Source: Zopfochytrium polystomum
Lineage: Eukaryota; Chytridiomycota; Chytridiomycetes; Chytridiales; Chytridiaceae
Assembly: GCA_025765615.1 (NCBI GenBank)
Contig: JAIVFJ010000012.1
Location: 372,001 to 436,000, forward strand
Direction of reading: 5' to 3'
Length of the DNA: 64,000 nucleotides
A model generated the notes under the pieces. That model ran no database searches, was not told the origin of the DNA, and saw only the letters and a program-made list of their open reading frames with translations. Below are positions 22,618 through 34,321 of the stretch, one piece after another (the stretch's first letter is position 1; every line of letters begins with the position of its first letter). Position numbers and translations under genes: made by a program.

Positions 22618-23808
22618 AAATCTTCCTGCCAAAGGTGCCAAAGTGCGCCTTTCAGCTCCACTCTTGAATCTAAGTGCCGGCGATTATCGCGATCGTGGTT
22701 TCCAACGCCTCGACAACTTTGTGAGAGCGAGTTTCCACTCATAACTATTGATCGATGGTTTCTTGCACTGACCCCCAATGCACGTAATACCCATTTCTTC
22801 TCTGACACCACAATGTTCCCATTTCCCCGCCCCTCTCGTTGCATCCTTCGGTCCAGAAGGCTGCATTGGGCAACTTCGAGTGGATGGTCGTTCTTCCCAG
22901 GCGTCCTCACATTCGAGATATTCCTCACTTCTTGAATCTCTGAAGCCTTAGTCTTCGCCATTCAGAGAGTGTAGAGTGATTAATATCCACCACTTAGATC
23001 TGATCTCACGACATATAGGTGAGCCAAATGGCAACGCTATATTGCGTTTGATTATTCGTCCGAGTTGCTCGAGACACATCTCTACCCGAATATAATCTGA
23101 AGCGTGTCGTGACTCGGAACTGGATGGAAAAGGGTTCCCTTGCTGGGCGCCTGGTGCAAGTGGGCGACAGGCTTCCTCAACCGCTGCCTTTGGCGGAGCT
23201 GTCGCCGCCGTCGCCCGCCGTCCCGTTCTCACGCTGATCGATAGAAGCTTTGGCAGCTACGATGGGTTTAGAGGCATACTGATGGAGGTGGGCATGAGCG
23301 CTGCACGAAAAGGGCGGCTTGAAGTCGTCACCATTCCCGACGACTTTACCAAGCCATATGGGGAAAAAACACTCTTACATATTCAGGTAGCCTCATCTTT
23401 CTGCGTTCGATGCTCAAAGTTATAATCTCCTTTTTATTTTCAGACCAGTACACTCCCATCGTAGCATGCGATCTCTGGGAGTACGCTTATTACGAGGATT
23501 ACAAGGAAGATCACTTCAAATACCTCTTCAGTTAAGCGGGCGCCATACTTTCCTCATTTGTTGGGCGTGTTTTGTACTTCTGCAATCACTTTTTAGCGCA
23601 CCCCTTTGTTTCGTTTGCTCTGCACTTTCACTTAACTAAAATTTGCCCGCATACGCCTTGCTTCCGGTGGCAGATTGGCTTCATCTCGTGAATCGGTCGT
23701 TTGCCGAGAGCCAAACATCAAGTAAGTCGAGCCTGCTGGGTCGAATGGATTTCAAGCACTGACGGCTTTTGCTCTCTCCCAGCCGCGATGTCATCAACCC
23801 TTGAATAA
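22618..23808 (+). CDS. Fe/Mn superoxide-dismutase-fold protein (copy B), possibly mS42/mS43-like
   Basis: The 3' part is well supported. An exon ending at 23386 encodes LIDRSFGSYDGFRGILMEVGMSA, then TIPDDFTKPYGEKTLLHIQ. Exon 23449..23530 encodes YTPIVACDLWEYAYYEDY. Exon 23674..23721 encodes NWLHLVNRSFAES, and a last exon 23783..23808 ends in TAA. Order and spacing match the SOD C-terminal domain. The metal ligand pair is altered: in DLWEYAYY the Asp is kept but the usual His is Tyr, as happens in the non-catalytic SOD-like mitoribosomal proteins mS42/mS43. The 5' part (about 22618-23216) is uncertain; a candidate exon encodes LLNLSAGDYRDRGFQRLDNF. It may be a diverged gene or a decaying one. 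Confidence 0.5.
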
Positions 23809-24539
23809 GTATTCCTTTTGTTCTTTCAAACGAAGAATCCTTGCAAGCTGAGGATCGTTTATAAGCATAAACAAATGATAATTCGGGTCACACAACACAA
23901 AGCATGCGGCCATTTGGGAGCAAAGTGTGGGCAAGATGAAGGAAGCGGGAGGATCAGATTAGCACATCACAGTCGAATAGGAAACGGGCCTTGCATTATG
24001 GCCAACCCCAGTTCATGCCAGATTTGTCCCCACCGCGCACACTCACTAATCTCACTTCACTTATTCTTCAGTGCTCCTACCTCACTGGCAAGCGTTGATA
24101 AATCGATCTTCCCAGTCCTTTGTGACTCGCCGATGGCCCGGAAGAGCATCGCCACTTTCCACTTTTGAAACTCCTTTACCAACCACTCGACTCCTTTACT
24201 TCTGTTAGAGCAATCCAGTGCCCAGCAATGGAGAACGCGAGGGCGCACGCAATCTGTTTCTAACGGGTTATGTCACTTTTCGCTCTTTGTTGATCGAGTA
24301 AGGCAAGGATTGGGGCTCCGCGTGCCGATTTGGAATGCAAGTGCTGATGGTGTAAGCCAAAACATTGATCCACTATTACAAGCATAGGAGCGGACTCCCA
24401 GGAAGAGACTACAAAACTGAAATCGCTGTATAAAATTCCTTCACTTAAAAAGTTCCATAGGGAAGGGGAACAAAGAGCCAATAAGAAATAAGAAACCAAT
24501 AGGCTTGAGTGATCCGCTCAGGCCTTCCAGCATTCCATC
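23809..24539. other. Intergenic, no gene seen
   Basis: About 0.7 kb between the 3' ends of two convergent genes, with no supported feature. Confidence 0.4.
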
Positions 24540-26136
24540 TCAGACCTTCTTCACGTCATCATCGTGGACAACAGCCACCGATGCCGGCTTGCCATCGAAC
24601 AGCGCGTCCATGTCTTCGAGGGTGACCCCCTTTGTCTCGGGGTAGAAGAAGTAGCAGATGGCAGCAATGAAAAAGTTGTAACCCATGAAGAAGAAGAACG
24701 TCTTCCATCCCCACGAGCTCAGCATGACTGGGAACAGGTACGACAGGGCGACGCTGGCGACGTTCTGTGTCTGCGAGGCGATGCCGACGGCCTGGGCGCG
24801 GACGGTCATGGGGAAGATCTCGCCGGTGTAGATCCAGACGGTGGCGCCCCACGACGGCTTGTAGAAGAAGATGAACACGAAGAACATGGAGACGAGGCCA
24901 ATGCCCGTGCCCGTCTGGTACAGGGTGCCGTTGGATTCGGTGATGATGCCGACAATAGAGACGACCAGCATGGAGATGCCCATGCCGAGAGCGCCAATGA
25001 CGAGGATGGTGACGCGGCCCATACGGTCGACAAAGATGGTCGAGTTGAGTGTGAACAGGATGCCGCAGATGGAGTTGACGACGTTGATGATGTTCGTGGT
25101 GTTTTGGTTGTTGAAGATCTTGTTGTAGATTTTGGACGAATACGAGTTGAGCGAGCTCTGGCCGGTGGTCTGCTGCGAGAAGTTGATGAAGATGGCCATG
25201 GCGAGGCGTTTGAGCATGTTCGCCTTTGTAAAGAGCATCTGGTAGACGGCCCACGCGCCGGGGTTGTTGGCGCGCTCGGCGTTGATGTACTCGGAAATCT
25301 CCTCAATCTCGCGGTCGACGTCCTCGTCGGCGCGCAGCTTGGTGAGGACGGCGCGAGCCTCGGCGTTCCGTCCGTTGTAGATGAGCCAGCGAGGGGACTC
25401 GGGGCCGAGCCACACGGTGAAGAGGAAGATGAGCGGGGAGATGACCTGGAGGATTAGCACCATGCGCCACTGCCAGTCGCCGAGCTCGGCGTGCCAGCCC
25501 ATGAACAGTGCGACGAGGTACGAGAAGAAGGCGCCGACAGAGTACATGAGCTGCCACAGCGACATCATGGTGCCGCGGATCTCGACGGGCGCCATTTCGC
25601 CCATGTAGACGGGACCAGACGGTAGCATCAGCCCTTGGCCGAGACCGACTCCTGCGCGGCCAAGGACGTGGATGGTGAAGTTGGGGGAGAAGGTCTGGAC
25701 AAAGGTGAAGCCGATGATCAGCAGTGCGCCGATGAACATGGGCAGACGACGGCCGAATTTGTCGGACAGGATCGGGGCGACGAAGAAGCCGGTGAAGACG
25801 GCACCGCAAGAGTAGCCGACGCCGACGAGGCCGACGGTGTCGGAGCTCACGGTCGGTTTGCCCTTTGAGTCGAGCGTGTTCCCAAAGGCGGCGTTCCTAG
25901 GAAGTGAGGGAGAAGTCATAGAGAGAGGAACGGACACGCGTTATGTCAGCAAGTTATGTCAGCGATGGGGATCACGCAAGAGACCGCGCGGCGGCGTAAT
26001 CCGCTTCTTACCATGATGGAGACGAGTTGGTGGCGTTGAAAGTGGAGGCGTCGTAGCCGTACATAAACATGCACAAGGAGGTTGAGATGCACACAAAGTA
26101 TGCGTAGATCAAGCGGTCTCTCGGGATGGCGCCCAT
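24540..26136 (-). CDS. MFS sugar transporter
   Basis: Twelve-helix plasma-membrane sugar porter of the major facilitator superfamily. Exons complement(24540..25896, 26012..26136) give 493 aa; the 115-bp intron falls after TM1 (FMYGYDASTFNATNSSPSW). Sugar-porter signatures are present: SDKFGRRLPMF (loop 2-3), GRAGVGLGQGLMLPSGPVY, MAPVEIRGTM (TM4-5), PESPRWLIYNGR (loop 6-7), NFSQQTTGQSSLNSYSS (TM7), DRMGRV (loop 8-9) and PETKG after TM12. The start MGAIPRDRLIYAYF is the first ATG before TM1. It resembles fungal hexose or general sugar transporters; substrate cannot be read from sequence. The upstream region holds GA-type microsatellites. Confidence 0.92.
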
Positions 26137-26442
26137 GGCTGCGGGTCGGTACCTGATGACGGAGACGGACGGGCGAGGCGGGGAAAGGGCGCTGGTACAA
26201 AGAAGGGGGAACACAGCGGAGGGACGGGATCCAGCGGCCTGTCTGTCGTGTGAGGGTGGTGTGTCTGTCACTGGTGGGTCGAACCCTATTTAAAGGGCCT
26301 CCAATATGCATTGTGACATTTGGGTGTGGAGGGTACGACGCAGAGAGACGGAGAGACAGATAGTCAGACAGACGGAAGGACAACAGCGAGACGCACACTG
26401 CGGCAGTGGCATAAAGACAGGCAGACAAACGGAAACACAGAA

Positions 26443-26476
26443 GACAGAGAGAGAGAGAGAGAGGGAGAGAGAGACA
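26443..26476. repeat. GA microsatellite
   Basis: An AGAGAG run with minor interruptions in the upstream region of the MFS gene. Confidence 0.9.
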
Positions 26477-27249
26477 GATTGCCTGCCCATTGTGGACTGG
26501 ACTGAGACCCTTCCCACTTGGAACTGAAAACAGATCAAAAAAAAAAATTTTCACAATAAAAAATCAATAATTATGAAATTTTCTCTTTTTGGCGCAGGAA
26601 TCGCAAGCTCGGTTGTGAGCCGCCTGCCTCTCTCACACTGCAACAAAACAAGAAACAAGAAAACAGGAGAAAAAATTTGCAGCCAGGCAGCGTGGAGGGG
26701 CGCAACCACTGCTTGCCTGCCACTCACTCACTCGCTCGCTGTGTTGTTTGTTGCACTCGAAAAATTAATTGGGAGCGGCGGCGGCAATTAAGAAAGAGGC
26801 CGCGTGGGACAGACAGAGCCAACACTCGGGAGGGAGAGAGAAAGGGAAAGAGAGGCGCGTCATGTGAGGTGTGAGGTGTGAGGTGTGAGGTGCGCTGGGG
26901 GGGTTCGTGGAGCGCGCGGATCAGGAAGGAGGCTTCGTCAATTTCATAATCTCATTGTTACATTTACAAATTTTACAAATACACAGGATGGGATCCACAT
27001 GGGATCACACGGCTGCGTTCCACAGTCTTCTCCATCACCCTCAGCTGACCAATATAATATATTTTCATCATTGCAGGACGATCGAGGGCGCGGTGCGACC
27101 AGAATACCTACATCCCCCTCCACGCCTTGTCTAGATGCAGCTGGCTCTCTCCATGTTGAACACGAGAGGAAAGGTTTGTGATGATTTTATTCATTTTGTT
27201 GTGCCAGTTATTGACTGATGTTCTTCATTATCGAGCTGAAAGCAAATCG

Positions 27250-27269
27250 TTTTTTTTTTTTTTTTTTTG
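27250..27269. repeat. T homopolymer
   Basis: About 20 consecutive T in intergenic DNA. Confidence 0.9.
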
Positions 27270-27360
27270 GGCCTTCGCTTGCGGAGACAGACAGCCGCCT
27301 TCGGCGGAAATGTGAAACGCTCTTCCTTTGTTTGTTTGTTCGTTTCGCTGGTTTCATCGC

Positions 27361-27363
<3 letters not shown>

Positions 27364-27399
<36 letters not shown>
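27364..27399. repeat. GA microsatellite
   Basis: An uninterrupted AG dinucleotide run of about 36 bp in intergenic DNA. Confidence 0.95.
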
Positions 27400-27401
<2 letters not shown>

Positions 27402-27844
27402 AACAACATTTCGCCAACTGAAACATCAACTGGAAAGTTGCCCCGACGATCGCGAACTCTTTCCAGAAAGGCTGCATTGTGCTTAAAACTACACTTCTAG
27501 CGATCGAGATTCCAAGCGTGCAGTCGTGCCTCTGTTGAAATCAGTGTAAAAAGCCAAAAAGTTAGACCGCTTGCCTGCGCATACGGCAGGGTTGGCGGCG
27601 AGTTCCACCTAGCTGGCGTTCTGCTCGGGGGACCCCAAACTCGGCCGGAGGCGTGGTCCGCCATTGCTTCTCTCCGAGGTCATTTTCCAGAACCTTCTTT
27701 GAAAATCCTCTCCGGCGCAGCCTGAAGTCGTTTGTGCACGCTTTCAAGATATGAAGACAGCGTCCTGAGGTTTAACAAAACTAAGAGCGAATAGAAATAT
27801 TAAAGTTTAAAAAAGAAGAACAGACAATCTTGTCCTCGCGTCAA

Positions 27845-30078
27845 ATGCTCTCAAGCAGGCACCGGCACATCTGGGCCGCGGAGCTGGAGCGCCTCGACGA
27901 CCGGCGCGCACAGCTCGAGCGAGATCTATCCCGCTCGCTCGAGGCCATGCGCGGTGCATCCTCGACTTCGCTGCGTGACCACGGGGCCGTCGGCGAGCTT
28001 CTCGACGACGCCGAGGAGCGAAGGACCGCACGCGCGCTGTTGAAGGAATGTGAGCACCACGAGGTTTGATTTCATTTTCGCTTCCCTTCCCCTCCTTCCC
28101 CCTGCTTTGCTTTGCATGACCGTTGCTGGTCGAACTTGTAAGGGGAGGTGGGGGGAATGGCAAAATTTGGTAGAAAAGTCAAGCCTGACGAGGGAATGAA
28201 TGGTTTTACATGCGTGCTTTTATTTTCGCCCACGCACACAGCGCTTTCCGAATGCCGCAGTTTCCCCCCGGAGCTGCGCGTTATAGTCAAAAAACTGTTG
28301 GCGGACGAGCTCGATGCGCTGTGCAAACTGGTACACCTGCTTTCGCGCGAACCGCTGAGTCGTTGATTCTAACACCTTTCGTTTATGCCGTCCACGTAGG
28401 AGGAGGAAGAGGAACTCGCTCTCAGTCGGTGCGTTCTGGATCCATTCCAGCCGCGCACATGGATGCTGAATGATCAGAACGAACCCGTCGAGTTTTACGA
28501 TCTCCAATGCATGAACGTTTGTGTCGCAAAGCAGCGCTTCGAGGAGCACGAAAAGTGAGCGCGGGGCGAGTTCAATGTTTTCTCCTTGAATCTTCGTTGG
28601 CCCGACAGAACAGCCAGGTAACAGAACGCTTTAAACGACAGACTTGCGCTGGACTACGAAAAGCAGGTGCGAGACCTGAAATCCGAGTTCGCAGTCTTCA
28701 TAGACGAGCGCAACACGTGGTCAAAGCAGGAGCACTTCAAGTTTGAAAAGATCCGACTCGAGTACAAGCACACAGAAGGCACCCACTTGGTCATGGAGCG
28801 GCTGCGTACCGAGTTTCCGGATCTTCCTCTTTCGGTCCTGAAGGTTGAGCACATAAGTCAGTCGTAAACTTTCGGAGTAATCGTTCCCGGCTTTACGTCG
28901 CTGCTTTCACTAGACGCATCTCGAATGGTGTCGCCAGCATGTTTTGTTTAAACAAAAGCTGAACTGCTGCAGGATTCGATTCAATGAAGAGCGGCGAAAG
29001 TTTGAGAAAGAAACTCCTGCGATCTTTAAGGTGATCGCCGCTCTGATTCATAGTACCAACTGGGTCTGGGTTGACAGAACCCATCTCTGGCCACCTTGCT
29101 CCACAATTTATTAGCAAGCAACGGCAAAAGTTGTCGCAGAAATGGAAAATGCACACGAAAAGGAACAACTGTTCTGCAAGCTCAGCGAGGCTCACGAAAA
29201 GCTCAGAGCTTGGCAAGCACAACTTCAATCGGTGCTGGCAGTCAAGATGGAAGAAGAAAAGAAGAAAATGGAGGAAGAATCGGAAAGATTGGTATGTCAA
29301 GACTCTCCATAATGCATCGGCAAACCATGACATTTTCAACGTCTTTTCGGCACCAGGCTGAAAGGGAAGCTCGGCGCCTCAAGGAAGCGCAAGAGAAACG
29401 AGCCATGGTGACAGCCCGAAAGCACGATTTGGAGATGCACGAAATGTTTTGGGCATCGTTGGCGGCAAAGCTGGAAAGCGAGACCAAGATGGATCAGTTT
29501 GTTCAAGCGAAGGTACAGGAGTGCCATGCGGTTTCCTCTGGCGGGAACGAACCGCTCGCCGCCTAATCGCGTTTCTGCACTCAGCACCACAAGGAGCGGG
29601 CTTCTTATCGCATGAGTCTTCATTCGCAAAAAATTGAAGCTGTGGAAGTGAAGCGCTTGGCGATGGAGAAAATGCAGAAGGCCCTCGAGGACAGGTTGGC
29701 GCTTCTTCGATCGACTGTCGCTGTTGAAGCGAAAAGGCAGGAAGAGTGATTTTCCGTGGTTTGATGAATTTCCTGGATTCTCAACTTTTAGCCAATTTGC
29801 AATTGCAGAGATTGGAATCGAACTATACAGGGAACGGAATCTTCCAGCGCAGCCAAGTTTGTTGCACCTTCCCCGGTATGAGAGACAATATTGTGTAACA
29901 GTGCAGGAGATGAACTTCGTCTGCCCAGCTCTTCAAAAACCCCAGTTTCACGAACGACGCGATTTTGAGAGATAAGAGGTATTTGCAGCGAGTCGAGCAT
30001 CGTTGGCAATGGCGCAATGTTGACCATCACTCGCCTCGTCTCCACTCCCAGATCAAAAGTCTCACTAGCCTTATTTGA
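27845..30078 (+). CDS. CCDC148: CCDC148-like coiled-coil protein
   Basis: Exons 27845..28049, 28242..28330, 28400..28554, 28642..28843, 28914..29030, 29115..29291, 29357..29512 and 29585..29749 join into a 421-codon frame with stop TGA at 29747. A Glu/Lys-rich coiled coil covers the last 200 residues (MEEEKKKMEEESERLAERE). The middle, DYEKQVRDLKSEF, DERNTWSKQEHFKFEKIRLEY, then VLKTHLEWCRQHVLF, resembles CCDC148, a coiled-coil family I associate with ciliated or flagellated organisms. Comparison with the animal protein suggests one or two more 3' exons: reading frames DELRLPSSSKTPSFTNDA and ILRDKRYLQRVEHRWQW continue to a stop near 30078, but I could not fix the junctions. The function is not established. 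Confidence 0.65.
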
Positions 30079-30827
30079 CAAAGGTCTTCTCGCAACCGAT
30101 TACGCAAGGCAGTATCTAATATCGCTTTGCAAGCCGGTTCCATCGACACTCTTGGTTCACAACAACGGGGAAGACGTTGGGCACGGGGCGTAGGCCCGTT
30201 TGTTGTAAACAGAGGTCAATTAGGAAATGTGCCTAGTTGCTGTGCCACTGAACCATAAAATCAAGTTGAGCGGCACATGATTGATCCCTTTCCCAAACGT
30301 GCTCTGACTCCTTCGGTGCTCAAGTACCGAAACGCGTTCCTTGCATGACTAAACGGCTTCTTCAAAGAACCGTGCCACATAGATGCAGACAGGGAGCCTT
30401 CTGCAGTTTTCGGAGTTCGGAGTTTTTGTCTCCTGACAAGGTCGTCTTTGGGCTTGGCCCCTGTGTGTCACAACTAGTTATGTGATCGTGCCAAGAAGTC
30501 AGCAAAAGGACACGGCGAAACCACTTGTGAATGCCGTGGATGTGCATAATAGATCGCCGCCGCGGATCACCTGCAGCGGGGCCGGCGCAGACGAAACTAA
30601 TTGCATAGTCGCTCAAACGGACCAAGTGAAACAAACATGGTGACAGCGACGGAAGTCCCGTCAACCTCCACAACGAAATGCAGGCTGCTGTTGCGAGATG
30701 ACTAGCAAGCTGTGTACGAACGGCATAATGACTAAATGAGCAGACTCGTTCGACGTACGACGCTCCTGTGCACTCCCATTAATCAGTCGAAAATCGGAAT
30801 TGATGAAAATTTGAGATTCTCGCAGAC
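30079..30827. other. Intergenic, no gene seen
   Basis: About 0.75 kb upstream of GID1 with no credible coding structure; presumably the promoter. Confidence 0.4.
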
Positions 30828-33800
30828 ATGGAAAATGAGGTTGCGAGGGAAGAGGCTGGGAGGGCGCAGCGATCCGACGATGCAACCCACACCCAACCGT
30901 CACACGAAATGCCTGCGCACGGCCAACCGATGGACGAAGATCGCGGCGATAATGGAAACAATGCTCTAAGAGGTATTGCCGAAGATCTGAACCTCGACCT
31001 CAGCATCGACACGTTCGGCATCGGTGGCGGAGCCGGTACTGGGGGCGAAGGTGATCCAGCAGTCGACGATCGTGTTGCGAACTTGCAACCCGCGGATGCC
31101 AGATCGACAGTAGCGTCAACATCAATGCTTTTGCAGACAACAGATCGTCTCCAGCAGACGCCAGAACTACTGTTGCTCTCTGCGGCTGCGGCGGTTGTTG
31201 GCGGAGGTGGGATCGCTTGTGTCTCCATCTCGTCGTCTGTTGTTAATCTGCGTTCCACTCCCACCACTACCAAGGTTCACCCGCGTTGCACGCAACAATG
31301 AATCCATCCGGCCAAACTGGCAACATTTTCAGTTCATCCTTTTCCGTCGACGATCCCATTTCAATGATCTCTTTTCCGCCGATGCCGTCCCCACCTCTAA
31401 ATATGTTACCGCAAAATCCGACGACCCTTCACGATATTATTTCAAGTCGGTACAACCCGTTCCCATCTCTTGCAAAGAATCAATTTCCGTCCGCTCCCGC
31501 CTCGCTTTCCCTGGTAAAAACCCGAGATATTCGCACCGCCGCGAGCACATCCGGTGGTCCCAAGCGAAAAAGGGATGACTTGGCCGACCACGAAGGCGCT
31601 GCCGTCGCGGACCCGGATCTCAACCACGACTCTGTTGCGGGCCACCACCATTTCTCGTCGTCGCTTCACTTGCTGGACGCTTCTCGTCTCTCATTTACCG
31701 GTGGCGGGCTGGCTGACGTACCTGACGATATTTCAGTGTTGGACGACTGTAATGTCGAGACTGAGAATATCACTCTCGATGCAGAGTGTCACAGGTTCTA
31801 TGAGGTAACCAACGACGGAGAGACGGTTCGTTACACTGGGATGGCAGCTCACAGTGACGACGTTGCAGTAAGTTTGAAGCCTTTGCGGTTCATTTGACTC
31901 GTTGACCAATCATGAATATCAGGTGGTTCGTGCCACACGCCCATTTCAGCCCAAAGAGTTTGTTGGCTACTTTGAAATGACGGTGGTAAATGCCGGTTCA
32001 AGGGACGCGTCCACTTCGATCGGTCTCTCAAATTACTTGGTCCCAAGCAACCGCCACCCCGGATCTTACGTGAGCTCCTTTGGGTATTCCAACGATGGAA
32101 TGAAAAAATGTGAAGGAATATCTCATTCTTACGGCCCAAAATTTGCGGCCGGCGATACCGTGGGTTGTGGCCAAAACTTCTCCACTGGAACCGTCTTTTT
32201 CACTCTGAATGGTCGCCATCTCGGTGATGCCTTTACCGGGGTTTTCCAATCGCTTCTACCCACTGTCGGGCTTCACGGTCGGTCAGTCGTCGTTAACGTG
32301 AACTTGGGGAAGCATCCATTTCGGTTCGAAAAGGATGATTTTGTAAATGTTGGTGCTGGACTGTCCTTCCACTGTTTGTTGACCACAGTATCAGGCCAGG
32401 AAGACTGCAAACATGGAGAAAATATCAGCAATATCGATTCAACCTTCCGAAATACAAGATTTAGTCAGAGACTATCTAATTCACAACGGTTACGAAGATA
32501 CGTACAGGTCCTTCACTTCAAAAATGGGGAAAAGGATCTCGGCAAATGGGGGTATGTCATTGATGTTATGCGTTATCTTCCTCACGATCGCTCCATTTTG
32601 CTAAGCAGATAATGCCATCTTGATGGAAACACTGCCCATACGAAAAGGTACACCGATGCTGTCCTACCTTCATCTAAACTCTTTTAAAAGCCGTGCGAAT
32701 GCACATAGTGAACAGTCGCATTGTTCAAGCCATAGACACCATCAACTCGAACTTCCCAGACTTTTTCACTGGATTGCCGCGAGATCGAAATCACCACTAT
32801 GCTCGCGTTCTTCTGGCATGCGAAGAATTCATAGAGTTGTCACGGCAACGTGGTGCAGAAGCGGTTGCCCAAGGATCTGACCGCGTGCCCGTCAAACGGA
32901 GAAAAGTGAAAACGGTTGGAGCTCTTGGATCAGTGCTGGTCGATCATTCTGCGGAAATTGTCATGGCAGCGGATGAAGAATCCCTAGAGTACTTAAAGGA
33001 CATTCTCGGTCCTCTTCATCGCCATGTGCTCAATGGTCCCGACGAAAGACAATATATTGAGGTAATGCACTCTGCCTTGAACCTCCAGTTTCTGACAAGG
33101 TTGCTAAGGACGTTGCAAGCCTCATTGCCTACAACAATCCTTTACTCTCTCCCCACAACTACCTGCTTACTTCAGAGCATCGGAAGTCGGTCGCGGACGT
33201 TCTCAATTACATGGTTTTAGGTTGGATAGTGAACACTGTTTCGTTGCTGGAGACTAACGCGCAATTCAGGTTACGCTGGCTATCCATCCTTTCTTTTGAC
33301 GAAGCTTGATATCCTTCTTCGGCAGCTCGTTCAAGTTCGTTCGGTACACTGTTCGAATCTAGCGGACGACACCAACGCAATGGCGGCTTCTATATCATCC
33401 TTGCTGGACGGGCCACCAAGTGGGGCTGGACGCAGCGGGAACGGCACCACCCCTCCTACGCCTCAGTCAACCTCCACTTCATCCCAAACCAGCGCGTTGT
33501 CCCGAATGTTCATTGGACGCAGATTCGGCTACCGGAGCGCATCGCGCCTTGCATTGACGACCACGGGGGACGAAAGCGGCGCAATCGGGATCCGGACGTT
33601 CGATACAAGCGCGACCGAGCGGGCAGCCAGCAGTCCCGGGAGAACACTGCGGCGGGACGTGCACTTTCTGGATCTGAACCGGCGCGAGCGCAGCGAGCCA
33701 CGGGTCGGCGGCGGCGTTGGCGTCACGGTCGGAACCAGCGCCCAGGTCGGCGGCGGCCTCGCGGCCGGCGAGTCCTGGGGCCGTAGTCTGAGTACGCTGA

Positions 33801-34177
33801 CATCTTCGTCGTCGTCGTCGTCGTCGTCGTCTGGCGCGACAGCCGCGGGGCTTGAGGACGCCGACCGTACCGGGGACCCAACCGCGTTGGTGCCTACTAC
33901 GCAAATGCGATCGGAGGCGGAGGACTCTGCCGCGGCGGCGGCGGAGACGTGGCGTGCGTCGATGAGCGCGATTTTGTCCCGCCGGATGCCGTACCAGCCG
34001 ACAGCGGAAGTAGTGGGGGATGTCAATGCCGATCCATTGCGGGGTCGTGAGGCAAGGGGTGCGGCCTCTGTTGAGGGCTCGGGCCGGCATGAGCCGACGT
34101 TCATCGCCGTTAGGCCTCAAGCGTCCTCTTCTGCCAGTGCGTTGGGGTTGCGGGATTTGCTGACAGAGCTGGTTTGA
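30828..34177 (+). CDS. GID1: RanBPM/Gid1-like scaffold of the GID/CTLH ubiquitin ligase
   Basis: Scaffold of the GID/CTLH E3 ligase (yeast Gid1/Vid30, human RANBP9/10), which degrades gluconeogenic enzymes in yeast. Exons 30828..31206, 31275..31867, 31923..32342, 32395..32551, 32609..32647, 32691..33061, 33100..33220 and 33270..34177 give 995 aa. After a low-complexity N-terminus comes a SPRY domain (VVRATRPFQPKEFVGYFEM, IGLSNYLVPSNRHPGSY, YGPKFAAGDTVGCGQ, FFTLNGRHLGDAF), a LisH motif (IQDLVRDYLIHNGYEDTY), a CTLH region beginning VRMHIVNSRIVQAID, and a CRA region (VAKDVASLIAYNNPLLSP, then GYPSFLLTKLDILLRQL). The last exon adds about 280 low-complexity residues including a poly-Ser run. Confidence 0.93.
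33801..33832 (+). repeat. TCG-type trinucleotide repeat encoding poly-Ser in GID1
   Basis: A tandem TCG/TCT run in the last GID1 exon that encodes about 11 serines. Confidence 0.85.
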
Positions 34178-34321
34178 AGAGGAGGGGTTTGTGTGGAGTG
34201 AGGTAGCCTGAATATGCGTTCTATATCACTGTGGTCCATGCAGAAAGCGAAGTCGTAGGAAAGTGAAAGTCATTCCAGACAAATCACCAGGCTCACGTCC
34301 TTGGAGGTCTTCATCAAATAA

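Larger units (their letters stand above)
26137..27844. other. Long intergenic region with GA and T tracts
   Basis: About 1.7 kb between two divergently transcribed genes (MFS transporter and CCDC148-like). It contains repeated CAGACA/GACAGA units at 26340-26480, a GA run near 26443-26476, a 20-nt T tract near 27250 and a GA run at 27364-27399. Short frames made of these repeats (poly-RE or poly-SL) are not genes. Confidence 0.6.

Noticed and set aside
22500..22961. 153-codon minus-strand frame
   Set aside because: No recognisable domain, and it overlaps the candidate 5' part of SOD-like copy B; not supported as a gene.
24564..25457. 297-codon plus-strand open frame
   Set aside because: Antisense shadow of the MFS transporter in GC-rich DNA; no hydrophobic pattern or domain.
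27562..27747. 61-codon minus-strand frame with FGVPRAERQLGGTR
   Set aside because: It looks protein-like but has no recognised family, no splice partners and lies among simple repeats; left unannotated.
30779..31273. 164-codon minus-strand frame
   Set aside because: Antisense of the first GID1 exon; the plus-strand frame splices in phase to the SPRY region.
33479..34120. 213- and 191-codon minus-strand frames
   Set aside because: Shadows of the last GID1 exon, with Arg/Ala-rich composition typical of antisense GC-rich DNA.
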